This document shows, one piece after another, positions 34,069 through 43,375 of a stretch of DNA of 64,000 nt; position 1 is the first letter of the stretch, and every line of letters begins with the position of its first letter. A program made the position numbers and the translations under genes. Source of the DNA: Acinetobacter colistiniresistens (GTDB lineage Bacteria; Pseudomonadota; Gammaproteobacteria; Pseudomonadales; Moraxellaceae); the NCBI RefSeq assembly GCF_000413935.1, contig NZ_KE340378.1:92627-156626 (forward strand), given 5' to 3'. The notes under the pieces were generated by a model, which made no database searches, was not told where the DNA came from, and worked only from the letters and a program-made list of their open reading frames with translations.

Positions 34069-35076
34069 TTAAGAATTGTAAGTTGTGTTGTTGTTTCGCC
34101 ACTGTTGCGGGGTTTGTCCCGTCCAAATCTTAAAAGCACGTTGAAAAGCACTCTGTTCAGAATAGCAGAGGAGTAGTGCGATTTCTTGCAAACTCAGATG
34201 AGGATCTTTCAAATATTCAGTCGCCAGCATAAAACGTACTTGCTGTACCCGTTCCTGAAAGGTGCTGTGTTGTTGCTGTAAATGACGCTGTAATTGACGT
34301 ACGGACAGGCCGAGTTTTTCAGCGATAAAATCGAGTTGATATTGGTTTTTTTGTAGTCCAGTCAAAATCGCATGTTGCAGACGTTGATCCAGTTGGGTGG
34401 AATTCGGCAACTTGTCCAGCAAGGCATGGGCTTGCTGTAAGAGGAGTTGTTGTAAAGTATGATCGCCTGTGCGTAAGGGTTTAAACGCCTCACTGACTGG
34501 GATCAATAATTGGGTTTTCGGCTGTTCAAAACGGACTTTACAGTGGAAATATTGTTCATAGATGCTAATGTTTTTAGGCGCGGCATTCACAAAATGGACT
34601 TCATGTAGATGAATCCGGTCACCTGACATAAACAGTTTAAGAAACTGCACCATCAGCGCAATTGCAATTTCATCGGTCAATTGGGTCGGATGTGGTTCAG
34701 GAGCTTCCCAACGGATTGAGCCATAGGGATGACTAAACTCGACCACCAGCGGGCTGCCATCATAAATCAGGCGATGAAAATCATGATAACGCGCCAAAGC
34801 TTCACCAAGATTTTCACAGGACAGGGCCAGATAGGCAATGATCCCCAAATGTTTGGGTTGTACATATTCTGCGATTTCTAAGCCTAAACCAACTTTTGGA
34901 TGGCGCTGGTTCAGGTTTTCGAGCAGGTCACGCCAGATCACGTAATCAAAGCGTTCCTGATTCTGAACCTGTTGTAATTGTTCAGGAATTTTAATATTTT
35001 TTGCCTCGCAATAGGCTTTTAATAAATGCCCCAACCCCCCAAAAACAGAGCCAGTATAGTTCTTGAGTTGAGACAT
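34069..35076 (-). CDS. AraC-family regulator with arabinose-binding-like N-terminus, 335 aa
   Basis: The C-terminal 100 residues hold the double HTH (LDFIAEKLGLSVRQLQRHLQQQ, then SLQEIALLLCYSEQSAFQRAFKIWTGQTPQQWR). The N-terminal 200 residues match the ligand-binding domain seen in OruR/ArgR-type regulators. ATG 35076 is preferred because AGGAGT lies seven bases before it; a GTG at 35085 would overlap that site. It is divergent from the hydroxylase-like gene at 35192, its probable target. Confidence 0.9.
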   Translation of the reverse strand: MSQLKNYTGSVFGGLGHLLKAYCEAKNIKIPEQLQQVQNQERFDYVIWRDLLENLNQRHPKVGLGLEIAEYVQPKHLGIIAYLALSCENLGEALARYHDFHRLIYDGSPLVVEFSHPYGSIRWEAPEPHPTQLTDEIAIALMVQFLKLFMSGDRIHLHEVHFVNAAPKNISIYEQYFHCKVRFEQPKTQLLIPVSEAFKPLRTGDHTLQQLLLQQAHALLDKLPNSTQLDQRLQHAILTGLQKNQYQLDFIAEKLGLSVRQLQRHLQQQHSTFQERVQQVRFMLATEYLKDPHLSLQEIALLLCYSEQSAFQRAFKIWTGQTPQQWRNNNTTYNS

Positions 35077-35191
35077 CCTGTCCACTCCTGATATTGTCGT
35101 GTTTTGTCAATATAAATATATCGTATCGTCAATACTTCGCCTACAAAAATTTATATCTTGAATAAAAATAAGGAAACATTGGGAGAAAACC

Positions 35192-35845
35192 ATGATCAAG
35201 GGTTTTATTGCAGGTTTGGCAGTTGCCAATGCATTTGAATGGTTTGCACATAAATATATTTTGCACGGGGTACATCGTTCGGGGCAGCCGCGTTATAGCC
35301 CTGTGCCAAAGAGCATGGAGTCGCATTGGGCACACCATCGGGAAGTGCGTAAGCAGGAATTTTCAGATGATTGCTATGTTGAGGGCGTGGAGCATTGGCG
35401 TACCCGCAACGAAATCATGTCATTGGCTGTGGTGGCAGGGGTTGCCAGTGTGGCGTTTTACCCAATCTCAAAAGGCATGTCCTTGGCGGCGCTATATAGT
35501 GCAGGCAATTATTATTATGTACATCGTCGTGCGCATCTGGAACCTGATTGGGCCAAACGCACGATTCCTTGGCATTATGACCATCATATGAACTCCAATC
35601 AGGATGTCAACTGGTGTGTAACCCGTCCATGGTTTGATTATGTGATGGGGACGCGTGTGGTGTCTTCGGCCGATTTAAAAGAGGCCAATCCACTGGGTAT
35701 TCCCTTACCAGTAGCATTGTCTAAAGCACTGACCCAAGCGGTGGAGGCCGTTTTTCCAGTAAAATGGGTAGAACAAAAGCCAAAATTGGTCGAGGCGCCG
35801 AGCGTGACAACACCGCCGAAGGAAGCACAAGAATCAGTCGCGTGA
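35192..35845 (+). CDS. Fatty-acid hydroxylase/sterol desaturase family protein, 217 aa
   Basis: Histidine clusters of the di-iron membrane hydroxylases are visible: HKYILHG, HWAHHREVR, HRRAHLEP and WHYDHHMN. Hydrophobic segments lie at the N-terminus and around residues 75-110. A good ribosome site (GGGAGAAAACC) precedes the ATG. The protein is probably an inner-membrane enzyme acting on a lipid chain. The neighbouring AraC regulator is divergent. The C-terminal 30 residues are a polar tail. Confidence 0.85.
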   Translation: MIKGFIAGLAVANAFEWFAHKYILHGVHRSGQPRYSPVPKSMESHWAHHREVRKQEFSDDCYVEGVEHWRTRNEIMSLAVVAGVASVAFYPISKGMSLAALYSAGNYYYVHRRAHLEPDWAKRTIPWHYDHHMNSNQDVNWCVTRPWFDYVMGTRVVSSADLKEANPLGIPLPVALSKALTQAVEAVFPVKWVEQKPKLVEAPSVTTPPKEAQESVA

Positions 35846-36059
35846 ATTTAAGGAGCAATAATAGAGGGAAGCCTTGTTTTTATTGACGCATCCTCATGGC
35901 AAAAAAAGCTCATGTCGTAAATTGTCAATAAAATTGGTTTTTGATGTCAATATCTTTGTGCATTTTCTCGCTAATTTAGCTCAAGCATTTTAAATGCTCA
36001 GAATTTGTTCAAATTGACCGTGTGATGTTTACCCTCTAGCGTTGTATAACGCAGTTTCC

Positions 36060-36087
36060 ATACCTTGCTCAGCAAGGTATTTTTTTG
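36060..36087 (+). terminator. Terminator, probably for the hydroxylase gene
   Basis: ATACCTTGC and GCAAGGTAT pair with a three-base loop, followed by seven T residues on the plus strand. Confidence 0.75.
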
Positions 36088-36110
36088 TCTGCATCAAGCG
36101 ATGTTCGAAT

Positions 36111-36140
36111 AAAAAAACCTCTCGCTTGAGAGGTTTTTTA
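36111..36140. terminator. Bidirectional terminator downstream of hisF
   Basis: AAAAAACCTCTC and GAGAGGTTTTTT pair around GCTT. Runs of A and T on both sides serve both strands. Confidence 0.85.
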
Positions 36141-36152
36141 TGGCTTATCTGA

Positions 36153-36911
36153 TTAAAGACGCATTTCAATGCCTTGTGCAGCCAGATATTGTTTTGCTTC
36201 TGGAATGGTATGTTGACCAAAGTGGAAAATAGATGCTGCCAATACCGCATCTGCGCCACCTTTTAAGATGCCGTCCGCCAAATGCTGTAAATTTCCGACA
36301 CCGCCTGAGGCAATAGTTGGAATATTGACGCGATCGTTGATTTGACGCATTAAGGCAAGGTCATAGCCCGCTTTGGTACCATCGGCATCCATACTGGTAA
36401 TCAGCAACTCACCTGCACCGAAGTCGGCCATTTTTACTGCCCATTCAATCGCATCGATGCCTGTTGGTTTACGACCGCCGTGAGTAAAAATTTCCCACTT
36501 GTCTTCGCCCGTTTTTTTGGCATCAATCGCCACGACGATACATTGTGCACCAAAACGTTGTGAAGCTTCCTGCACAAACTCTGGGGTAAACACCGCTGCT
36601 GAGTTGATACTGACTTTATCGGCACCAGCATTGAGTAACAAACGGATATCTTCAACTTTACGGACACCACCACCGACGGTTAATGGCACGAAAACGCTTT
36701 CTGCCATACGTTCTACTGTGCGATATGTGGTGTCGCGTCCATGATGGGTAGCAGTAATATCTAAAAAGGTAATTTCATCGGCACCTTGTTCGTTATATCG
36801 ACGCGCCACTTCGACAGGGTCGCCTGCGTCACGAATATCAAGGAATTGAACGCCTTTGACGACTCGACCATTATCAACATCTAAGCAAGGGATAATACGT
36901 TTTGCGAGCAT
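36153..36911 (-). CDS. hisF: Imidazole glycerol phosphate synthase subunit HisF, 252 aa
   Basis: The (beta/alpha)8 cyclase of histidine synthesis uses ammonia from HisH to make IGP and AICAR. The N-terminus [20 protein letters not shown] carries the catalytic Asp11, and [10 protein letters not shown] carries the second aspartate. ATG 36911 gives the canonical start; the TTG at 36923 adds four residues without benefit. hisA, hisH and hisB lie on the same strand 10-14 kb to the right, so the his genes are split. Confidence 0.96.
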   Translation of the reverse strand: MLAKRIIPCLDVDNGRVVKGVQFLDIRDAGDPVEVARRYNEQGADEITFLDITATHHGRDTTYRTVERMAESVFVPLTVGGGVRKVEDIRLLLNAGADKVSINSAAVFTPEFVQEASQRFGAQCIVVAIDAKKTGEDKWEIFTHGGRKPTGIDAIEWAVKMADFGAGELLITSMDADGTKAGYDLALMRQINDRVNIPTIASGGVGNLQHLADGILKGGADAVLAASIFHFGQHTIPEAKQYLAAQGIEMRL

Positions 36912-37012
36912 AAAATTTTCCAAAAAATCGCCAATAAAGAAAGGGGTGCTACACCTTCATGGAGGGAACAGGTATTCTATCAAACTTCACAGCTATTTTT
37001 TGCAGGTTTTCC

Positions 37013-37963
37013 ATGTCGGTTTATACCCCGTTGAGTTTAGAAGAAGTTCAAGCCTTTGCTGAGCCTTATGGTTTAGCGGTGATTGACCTGATTCCAATCC
37101 AAGGCGGTATTCAAAACACCAATTATTTTTTGGTGGATCAATCACAGAAACAATATGTTTTAACGGTTTTTGAAGAATTAGATGCTGAAGGTGCAGGTGA
37201 ACTGGTACCTGTACTGGATTGTTTGGGTCAGGCAGGTGTGCCTGTGGCGGTGCCGTTAAAGCATGGTGCTCAGGCCATTCATACTATTGCCGATAAGCCT
37301 GCGCAAATTGCGCCGCGCTTGATGGGTGAGCATCCTGAAGATGCCAGCATTATCCAAATTCAGGCGATTGCACAGGCGCAGGCAAAATTGCATTTGGCTT
37401 TGCAGGACTTTGCTTTAGAACGTGATTTTAATCGTAATCACCAATACTGGTCAGAGGTTGCGACCCAGCTCAAGCCGCAAATGAATGCGCAAGATCAGGC
37501 TTTATTGGCACAGGTGTTCCAGCAGTTTGCGGCAATTACCCAGCAGCATCCAGACCGTCCGACGGGCTTTATTCATTCGGATTTATTCAGAGATAACACC
37601 TTGTTTGAAGGCGATCAACTACAGGGTATTCTTGATTTTTATGAATTAAATCAGGATGAATGGTTGTTTGATATTGCGATCAGTATCAATGACTTCTGTA
37701 CGGCTTATCCGCAAGCCCATTTAGATCAAGCCAAGGCAGATGCTTTTCTCTCGGCTTATCAACGCATTCGTCAGCTCACTGCTGATGAACTGGCCTGTTT
37801 AAACATTTTCTTGGCGATGGCGGCGTGCCGTTTCTGGAGCATGCGTTTACAAGTGGCACAGAAAAATGCCGCGCACGGGCGTACAGGGGATGACATTTTG
37901 CAAAAAGATCCGCTGGAAATGCGCATGATGTTGCAAGACCGTTTACAACGAATCACAGTTTAG
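37013..37963 (+). CDS. thrB: Homoserine kinase, APH-fold (ThrB type II), 316 aa
   Basis: The protein has an aminoglycoside-phosphotransferase fold with GGIQNTNYFL near the N-terminus and the catalytic loop FIHSDLFRDNTLF followed by GILDFYE. Its length of 316 aa is the usual size of this homoserine kinase, which phosphorylates homoserine in threonine synthesis and is common in Acinetobacter and Pseudomonas. The start is ATG 37013 (AGG seven bases before) rather than 36959. It is divergent from hisF and followed after nine bases by the cold-shock/DUF1294 gene. Confidence 0.9.
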   Translation: MSVYTPLSLEEVQAFAEPYGLAVIDLIPIQGGIQNTNYFLVDQSQKQYVLTVFEELDAEGAGELVPVLDCLGQAGVPVAVPLKHGAQAIHTIADKPAQIAPRLMGEHPEDASIIQIQAIAQAQAKLHLALQDFALERDFNRNHQYWSEVATQLKPQMNAQDQALLAQVFQQFAAITQQHPDRPTGFIHSDLFRDNTLFEGDQLQGILDFYELNQDEWLFDIAISINDFCTAYPQAHLDQAKADAFLSAYQRIRQLTADELACLNIFLAMAACRFWSMRLQVAQKNAAHGRTGDDILQKDPLEMRMMLQDRLQRITV

Positions 37964-37972
37964 GAAACAGAC

Positions 37973-38590
37973 ATGCGAGATCAAGGTCGCTTAGTTGAAT
38001 GGTTTGATGACAAAGGTTATGGTTTTATTCAACCGAATGATGTGCATAAAGACCGTATTTTTATTCATATTAAAGACTTTGCTCGTACGGGGCCACGACC
38101 GCTTGTGGGCTGTGCCTTGGAGTATGTGGTCATTCTGGACGAGCGTGGTCGTTATCGCGCTCAGCAGGCCACTTATCTCAAAGCATCGCAAGTGTTTGGA
38201 CATAAAGCCAAAGCCGTAAAGCCAACGGCTTCTAAACCTTGGTCAGCGATGCAGATTGCGATTGTGATTTATATCGTCTTCATGGTGATTGCGAGCTTTA
38301 GTAAATTACTGCCGCCATATACCTTATTGTTCGTGAGCTTGATGAATGTGTTGAGCTATTGGCTGTATGCCCAGGACAAAGAGGCGGCACAATTGGGCAA
38401 TCGGCGTATTCCTGAACAAACTTTGCATATCGTAGATTCTTTGGGAGGATGGTGTGGTGGTTGGCTTGCGCAGAAAAAACTGAGACATAAAACACAAAAA
38501 CAACCGTTTGGTAAGATTTATTTCTGTACCATAGTCTTCCATATATTGTTGATATGTTGGCTAATTTCTCCGCTCAATGTGTTCTATTGA
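37973..38590 (+). CDS. Cold-shock domain plus DUF1294 membrane protein, 205 aa
   Basis: Residues 1-68 form a cold-shock (OB-fold) domain with the nucleic-acid-binding pattern GRLVEWFDDKGYGFIQP and DRIFIHIKDF. A linker leads to a C-terminal DUF1294 region (about residues 90-205) with three or four hydrophobic segments and the typical NRRIPEQTLHIVDSLGGWCGG. The likely role is RNA binding at the inner membrane, not experimentally clear. It is probably co-transcribed with thrB and with the membrane gene that follows. Confidence 0.88.
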   Translation: MRDQGRLVEWFDDKGYGFIQPNDVHKDRIFIHIKDFARTGPRPLVGCALEYVVILDERGRYRAQQATYLKASQVFGHKAKAVKPTASKPWSAMQIAIVIYIVFMVIASFSKLLPPYTLLFVSLMNVLSYWLYAQDKEAAQLGNRRIPEQTLHIVDSLGGWCGGWLAQKKLRHKTQKQPFGKIYFCTIVFHILLICWLISPLNVFY

Positions 38591-38612
38591 CGGAGTCTGG
38601 AGATAAATAAAA

Positions 38613-39008
38613 ATGAATTATTCCGTTGATCAAGATCCAAACCGTACGTTAACGTTAGTGTTGTATGTGCTTTATATCATTGCGATTTTTACCGGTGGTC
38701 TATTGGCGATCATTGCCTTGATCATCAACTATGTCAAACGCAGTGACGTACAAGGTTCAATTTTTGAAAGTCACTTTACTTGGCAAATCCGCACCTTCTG
38801 GTGGTATTTGGCTTGGAATATCATTGCCTTTATTCCGTTCTCGTTCCTGTTCTTGACAGGGGACAATGAGACTGCCTTTGCTGGTGTGGCTATTTCTGCA
38901 ACCACTTTCGCCTTTGCGGTGATTTTTGGGGCATGGGTATGGATTGTGTATCGTGCCATCCGTGGCTTGATTGCCTTAAATGACAATAAACCGATGTATC
39001 AAGACTAA
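38613..39008 (+). CDS. DUF4870-like membrane protein, 131 aa
   Basis: Three or four hydrophobic segments (about residues 14-36, 58-78, 80-110) cover most of the protein, with ALIINYVKRSDVQGSIFESHFTWQIRTFW between the first two, as in DUF4870/Tic20-like small membrane proteins. The start has a GGAG-rich leader. It lies 22 bases after the cold-shock/DUF1294 gene. The function is unknown. Confidence 0.8.
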   Translation: MNYSVDQDPNRTLTLVLYVLYIIAIFTGGLLAIIALIINYVKRSDVQGSIFESHFTWQIRTFWWYLAWNIIAFIPFSFLFLTGDNETAFAGVAISATTFAFAVIFGAWVWIVYRAIRGLIALNDNKPMYQD

Positions 39009-39041
39009 CATCGATCAGCACTCGCTTGGGGCAGTAAAGCA

Positions 39042-40442
39042 CTAAGCGAGTTCTGGATGATTGACGGCTTTCGTTGTTGAAAGAGAGCGATAGCCTGCCC
39101 CGCGGTGTGGTTCTCTCAGCAATGGACCTTGGCCAAACAGTTTCTCACGTAGTGTCCCTTCAGCATATTCAGTTGCATAGACACCGCGTTGTTGCAATTC
39201 AGGCACCAAATATTCCACCACATCTTCAAAGCTTTGATGCGCCAAAATATAGGCCAAGTTAAAGCCATCAATATCGGTTTCTTCCGCCCATGCTTGGAGT
39301 TGATCGGCCACAGTCGTAGCCGAGCCGACCAGTATCGGACCATTGCCGCCAATACTGGTAAATTTCGCAATCTCTTCAATGGTCCAGACTCGATTGGGGT
39401 CGGCTTTGACATAAGAATCGAGCATCGATTGAATCGCATCGGTATGAATATATTCCACTTTGTCTTCGGCATGGAATTGTGAAAAATCAACGCCCGACCA
39501 ACCCGAGGCTAAAGTGAGTCCACCGTGATAACTGGCATAGCGTTGATAGTCTTTAAATTTTGCTTGGGCCTTGGCATCGCTTTCATCCACCACAATCGAC
39601 AGCATGGTGTAGATCAAAATCGAATGGGGATCTTTGCCTTGTTCAACTAGGTTGGACCGAATGCCTTGTACCAGTTTTTTGACGGCAGCTTTGGTGGGGG
39701 CAGAAATAAATACACATTCGGCATTTTGGCTGGCAAATCGCTGCCCGCGACTGGATGCACCTGCTTGATAGAGTACAGGGGTGCGTTGCGGTGACGGTTC
39801 GCAAATATGAATACCCGGAACACTGAAATATTGACCTTGATGATTGATCGGGTGGACTTTGCGATGGTCTGCAAAAATACCGCGTTCTTTATCACGTAGC
39901 ACCGCATCTTGTTCCCAAGAACCTTCCCAGAGTTTGTAAAGTACTTCGAGATATTCATCGGCGATGTCATAACGTTGATCATGGCTGACTTGGGTTTGAA
40001 GACCTAAATTTTTTGAGCCACTTTCAAGATAGGAAGTGACAATATTCCAGCCGATACGGCCTTTGGTCAGATGATCTAAAGTACTCATGCGCCGTGCAAA
40101 AGGATAAGGGTGTTCAAAAGAAATCGAGGTGGTGAGTCCGAAGCCCAAATGTTGGGTCACGGCTGCCATCGCAGGCACGATTTGCAAGGGGTCATTCACA
40201 GGAACTTGCACGGCACCCGTGAGCGCATGTTCAGCGGATTGATGGTAAACATCATAAATGCCTAAAACATCGGCAATAAACACTCCATCAAACTTGCCAC
40301 GCTCTAAGATTTTGGCCAAATCGGTCCAATACGCAAGATCTTTATATTCAGTTGAGCGATCCAAAGGGTGCCGCCATAAGCCTGGCGATTGATGCGCAAT
40401 ACAGTTCATTTCAAAGGCATTAAATCTAATTTTCTTGGTCAT
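39042..40442 (-). CDS. LLM-class FMN-dependent monooxygenase (NtaA/SnaA/DszA type), 466 aa
   Basis: This is a bacterial-luciferase-like TIM barrel. The NtaA/SnaA/DszA subgroup is indicated by MTKKIRFNAFEMN, the GWNIVTSYLESGSKNLGL segment and VLYQAGASSRGQ. Such enzymes use reduced FMN to oxidise sulfones, nitrilotriacetate or similar compounds. Length fits (about 450-470). It is divergent from two SfnB-like flavoprotein genes, which points to use of organosulfur compounds as a sulfur source. The exact substrate is open. Confidence 0.87.
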   Translation of the reverse strand: MTKKIRFNAFEMNCIAHQSPGLWRHPLDRSTEYKDLAYWTDLAKILERGKFDGVFIADVLGIYDVYHQSAEHALTGAVQVPVNDPLQIVPAMAAVTQHLGFGLTTSISFEHPYPFARRMSTLDHLTKGRIGWNIVTSYLESGSKNLGLQTQVSHDQRYDIADEYLEVLYKLWEGSWEQDAVLRDKERGIFADHRKVHPINHQGQYFSVPGIHICEPSPQRTPVLYQAGASSRGQRFASQNAECVFISAPTKAAVKKLVQGIRSNLVEQGKDPHSILIYTMLSIVVDESDAKAQAKFKDYQRYASYHGGLTLASGWSGVDFSQFHAEDKVEYIHTDAIQSMLDSYVKADPNRVWTIEEIAKFTSIGGNGPILVGSATTVADQLQAWAEETDIDGFNLAYILAHQSFEDVVEYLVPELQQRGVYATEYAEGTLREKLFGQGPLLREPHRGAGYRSLSTTKAVNHPELA

Positions 40443-40796
40443 TGGTCTTTACTAAATTAAAGCTTTTTATTGATGTTAATTAAAAAAGATCGAATTGATT
40501 AATCATAAAAAAATCAATGTTTATCATGAATATTTTGGATTGGATGCCGATCTTTTACTTTTGTGGTTATTTCTAATTAAATTCAAAAGGTTATTTTTGT
40601 ATGAAAGTAAGGGTGCTCTGGTGGAGGGGAATTCTATAAAGGTTATTTATCTATTGATTTTAAATGAATATTTTTAAAAAATAGGTGGCAGCTGAAGGTT
40701 ATTTAAAATAAAAAGATTTGTTTCTAAATTTAACTTATAAATAGGCAATAAAAATAGTGCTAGTTTATTTTTATAACTGAAAAATGAGTATTTATA
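40443..40796. other. Divergent promoter region of the organosulfur genes
   Basis: The 354-base region is AT-rich and has no supported gene; a 60-codon frame at 40495-40677 has no ribosome site and atypical composition. ATTAATCATAAAAAAATCAATG and nearby ATGAT/ATCAT elements are too degenerate to call an operator. It should contain promoters for both directions. Confidence 0.4.
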
Positions 40797-42047
40797 ATGA
40801 CCTCAAAAATAGAAATAAAACTGGAAGATGCACAGAGTATTCCAGCAGATTTTTACCTGAATAATACTTCAGCACATGTGATTGCTTCAGATCAAGAAGC
40901 CATTGCTGTGGCGCATCGCGTAGCGGCTGCTTTTGCCAAAGGCGCCGCCCAGCGTGATCATGAACGCAAGCTGCCCTTGCAAGAAATCCAGCAATATTCA
41001 GCCTCTGGTCTGTGGGGCATCAATATTCCGAAACAGTTCGGTGGTGCAGGGGTGAGTTATAAAACTCTTGCTGAGGTGGTGACCATTATTTCCAGTGCAG
41101 ATTCATCTTTAGGGCAAATTGCCCAAAATCATTGGGCCTTCTTAGAACATATCCGTTTGGATGCTTCACTGGAACAGCAGCAATTCTTCTTTACACAAGT
41201 GCTGCAAGGTAAGCGCTTAGGCAATGCATTCTCTGAAAAAAACTCGAAAACCGTGACAGATCTGACCACCAAAATTGAATTTCATGATGATTATGCAGTG
41301 ATTAGCGGGCAGAAATTCTTTGCCACAGGGGCTTTGTTGGCACACTGGATTCCTGTGGTTGCGGTCAGTGATGATGGCAAAGTATTTGCTGCATTGGTGC
41401 CGCAACATACGTCAGGATTGACCATTGTAAATGATTGGAGCAGTTTCGGGCAGCGCACCACCGCCAGTGGCAGCGTGCAGCTCGATCAGGTTCGAGTCGA
41501 TTTGAAATATGTGGTTCCAATTCATCAAGCCTTTGAACGCCCCACCGCAGCAGGTGCCATTTCGCAAATTATTCAATCTGCTGTCGATGCGGGGATTGCG
41601 CGTGGCGCCATTGAGGAAACCATTCGCTATGTGCGTGAGCATGCCCGTCCTTGGATTGACTCAGGTGTGGAACATGCCAGCCAAGACCCTTATACCATTA
41701 GCAATATCGGTGAACTGAAAATTAAACTGCGTGCAGCCGAGGCGGTTTTAGCCTTGGCAGGCGAAGCCATTGATCGTGCTTTAGCAGATCCGACTGAAGA
41801 CCCTGTAGCCGAAGCGACCTTACTGACGGCTGAATCGAAAGTGCTGACCACTGAAATTGCATTGTTGGCGGCCAATAAATTATTTGAGTTATCGGGTACG
41901 CGCTCGACCTTATCGGAGTTGAATCTGGATCGGCACTGGCGTAATGCACGAACCCATACCTTACATGACCCCGTACGTTGGAAGTTCAATCTGGTGGGTA
42001 ATTATTATCTGAATGGTGTGGCACTGCCACGTCATGCCTGGAGCTAA
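40797..42047 (+). CDS. SfnB-like acyl-CoA-dehydrogenase-fold flavoprotein, 416 aa
   Basis: The protein has the acyl-CoA dehydrogenase fold seen in SfnB and DszC: N-terminal helical domain, middle beta domain (QKFFATGALLAHWIPVVAV, DWSSFGQRTTASGSVQLDQV) and C-terminal helical bundle ending with LDRHWRNARTHTLHDPVRWK. These reduced-flavin monooxygenases oxidise sulfur compounds. The next gene (42060) encodes a paralogue, 12 bases away. The gene set suggests sulfate-limitation response. Confidence 0.87.
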   Translation: MTSKIEIKLEDAQSIPADFYLNNTSAHVIASDQEAIAVAHRVAAAFAKGAAQRDHERKLPLQEIQQYSASGLWGINIPKQFGGAGVSYKTLAEVVTIISSADSSLGQIAQNHWAFLEHIRLDASLEQQQFFFTQVLQGKRLGNAFSEKNSKTVTDLTTKIEFHDDYAVISGQKFFATGALLAHWIPVVAVSDDGKVFAALVPQHTSGLTIVNDWSSFGQRTTASGSVQLDQVRVDLKYVVPIHQAFERPTAAGAISQIIQSAVDAGIARGAIEETIRYVREHARPWIDSGVEHASQDPYTISNIGELKIKLRAAEAVLALAGEAIDRALADPTEDPVAEATLLTAESKVLTTEIALLAANKLFELSGTRSTLSELNLDRHWRNARTHTLHDPVRWKFNLVGNYYLNGVALPRHAWS

Positions 42048-42059
42048 GAGGGCAGTATT

Positions 42060-43319
42060 ATGACCAGTCAAAGTAATCAAAATCTTGCCTTGGGTGCACA
42101 TTATGAGCAGGTGGCGGCGAAGTTCCGCCCTATTTTTCAGCGCATTGCAGCAGGTGCTTTAGCACGGGAAAAAAACCGAACATTGCCCTATGAAGCAATT
42201 CAATGGTTAAAACAGGCGGGCTTTGGCGCGGTACGGGTGCCTGTGGTTTTTGGTGGTGATGGGGTTTCGCAAAAGCAGTTATTTCAGTTATTGATTGAGC
42301 TGGCTCAGGCCGACTCCAATGTGGTTCAGGCCTTAAGGGGGCACTTTGCCTTTGTCGAAGACCGTTTAAATGCACAAAAAACTGAAGCACAGACGCAATG
42401 GTTTGAGCGCTTTGTCCGTGGTGAAATTGTGGGGAATGCGTGGACCGAAATTGGTCAAGTTGAAATCGGGGATGTGGCGACCCGTGTCACGGCAGCGCAA
42501 GATGGCAAACAGCGTGTGAATGGTCAGAAATATTATTCCACAGGTACCATTTTTGCGGACTGGATTGACCTGTTCGCTTTGGATGAGACCACCAATCAGC
42601 ATGTGATTGCGGCGGTGTCCACGCAAGCCGAAGGCATTGATATTGTCGATGACTGGGATGGTTTTGGTCAAAAAACCACGGGCAGTGGAAGCTTAACCTT
42701 AAATAATGTGGAGATTGACCGAGATCATATTTTGGTGTTTGAAAACCGCTTTAAATACCAAACTGCCTTTTATCAGGTGGTGCATCTGGCGACTCTGGCG
42801 GGTATTGCGCAAAGTGCAGTAGAAACCTTTAAGCAGGAAGTGCGTCAGCGAACCCGAATCTATAGTCATGGCAATGCCAGTCTGGTGCGTGATGATGCTC
42901 AAATCCTGCAAGTGATTGGCAAGGCTTCGGCACAGGCTTATGCAGCACAAAGTATTACACTCAACACTGCGGAAGCCTTAGATGCGGCGTATTTACAGCA
43001 TTTTCAGAATGATGAACAGTTGGAGTTAGCAGCCAATGAGCATGCTGAATTAGTATCGGCGCAAGGTCAGGTGGTGATTGCGGAATTGGTACTCAATCTG
43101 AGCACTGAGTTGTTTAATGCCTTGGGTGCATCGGCCAGTAGCACTGACAAGCAGTTAGACCGCTTTTGGCGCAATGCCCGTGTGGTCGCCTCACACAATC
43201 CATTGGTCTATAAACAGAAAGTGATTGGTGATTGGGAAGTCAATCAAACGCCATTGCCTTATGTCTGGCAGATTGGCAATAGTCCTGTTGCTGCGAATCA
43301 AAAACAAATCCCAGCTTAG
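42060..43319 (+). CDS. SfnB-like acyl-CoA-dehydrogenase-fold flavoprotein, 419 aa
   Basis: It has the same three-domain layout as its neighbour (GQKYYSTGTIFADWIDLFAL, DWDGFGQKTTGSGSLTLNNV, LDRFWRNARVVASHNPLVYK). The two share key stretches but differ widely elsewhere, so this is an old duplication and they may form a heteromer or act on different substrates. It is the last gene of the unit; a hairpin follows. Confidence 0.87.
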   Translation: MTSQSNQNLALGAHYEQVAAKFRPIFQRIAAGALAREKNRTLPYEAIQWLKQAGFGAVRVPVVFGGDGVSQKQLFQLLIELAQADSNVVQALRGHFAFVEDRLNAQKTEAQTQWFERFVRGEIVGNAWTEIGQVEIGDVATRVTAAQDGKQRVNGQKYYSTGTIFADWIDLFALDETTNQHVIAAVSTQAEGIDIVDDWDGFGQKTTGSGSLTLNNVEIDRDHILVFENRFKYQTAFYQVVHLATLAGIAQSAVETFKQEVRQRTRIYSHGNASLVRDDAQILQVIGKASAQAYAAQSITLNTAEALDAAYLQHFQNDEQLELAANEHAELVSAQGQVVIAELVLNLSTELFNALGASASSTDKQLDRFWRNARVVASHNPLVYKQKVIGDWEVNQTPLPYVWQIGNSPVAANQKQIPA

Positions 43320-43326
43320 TTTTTTT

Positions 43327-43373
43327 AAAAGCGCACAATAGATTTTATTGAACTAAAACTGTAGTGCGCTTTT
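43327..43373. terminator. Long-loop terminator between SfnB-like and EamA genes
   Basis: AAAAGCGCAC (43327-43336) pairs with GTGCGCTTTT (43364-43373) across a 27-base loop, between two convergent genes. A T run precedes and a T tract follows. Confidence 0.65.
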
Positions 43374-43375
43374 AT

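Larger units (their letters stand above)
35846..36152. other. Gap between the hydroxylase gene and hisF, with two terminators and a hisF-like echo
   Basis: The first 150 bases are AT-rich and empty. GCGTTGTATAACGC (36040-36053) is a small palindrome. ATACCTTGCT-C-AGCAAGGTAT with T7 (36060-36087) and AAAAAAACCTCTC-GCTT-GAGAGGTTTTTT (36111-36139) are terminators. On the minus strand 36029-36100 resembles the 3' end of hisF (see findings). Confidence 0.6.

Noticed and set aside
40495..40677. 60-codon ORF between the monooxygenase and SfnB-like genes
   Set aside because: No ribosome site, AT-rich chance composition and no recognisable features.
43327..43373. Regulatory operator downstream of the SfnB-like genes
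   Set aside because: The position between two convergent stops and the A/T flanks make a terminator more likely.
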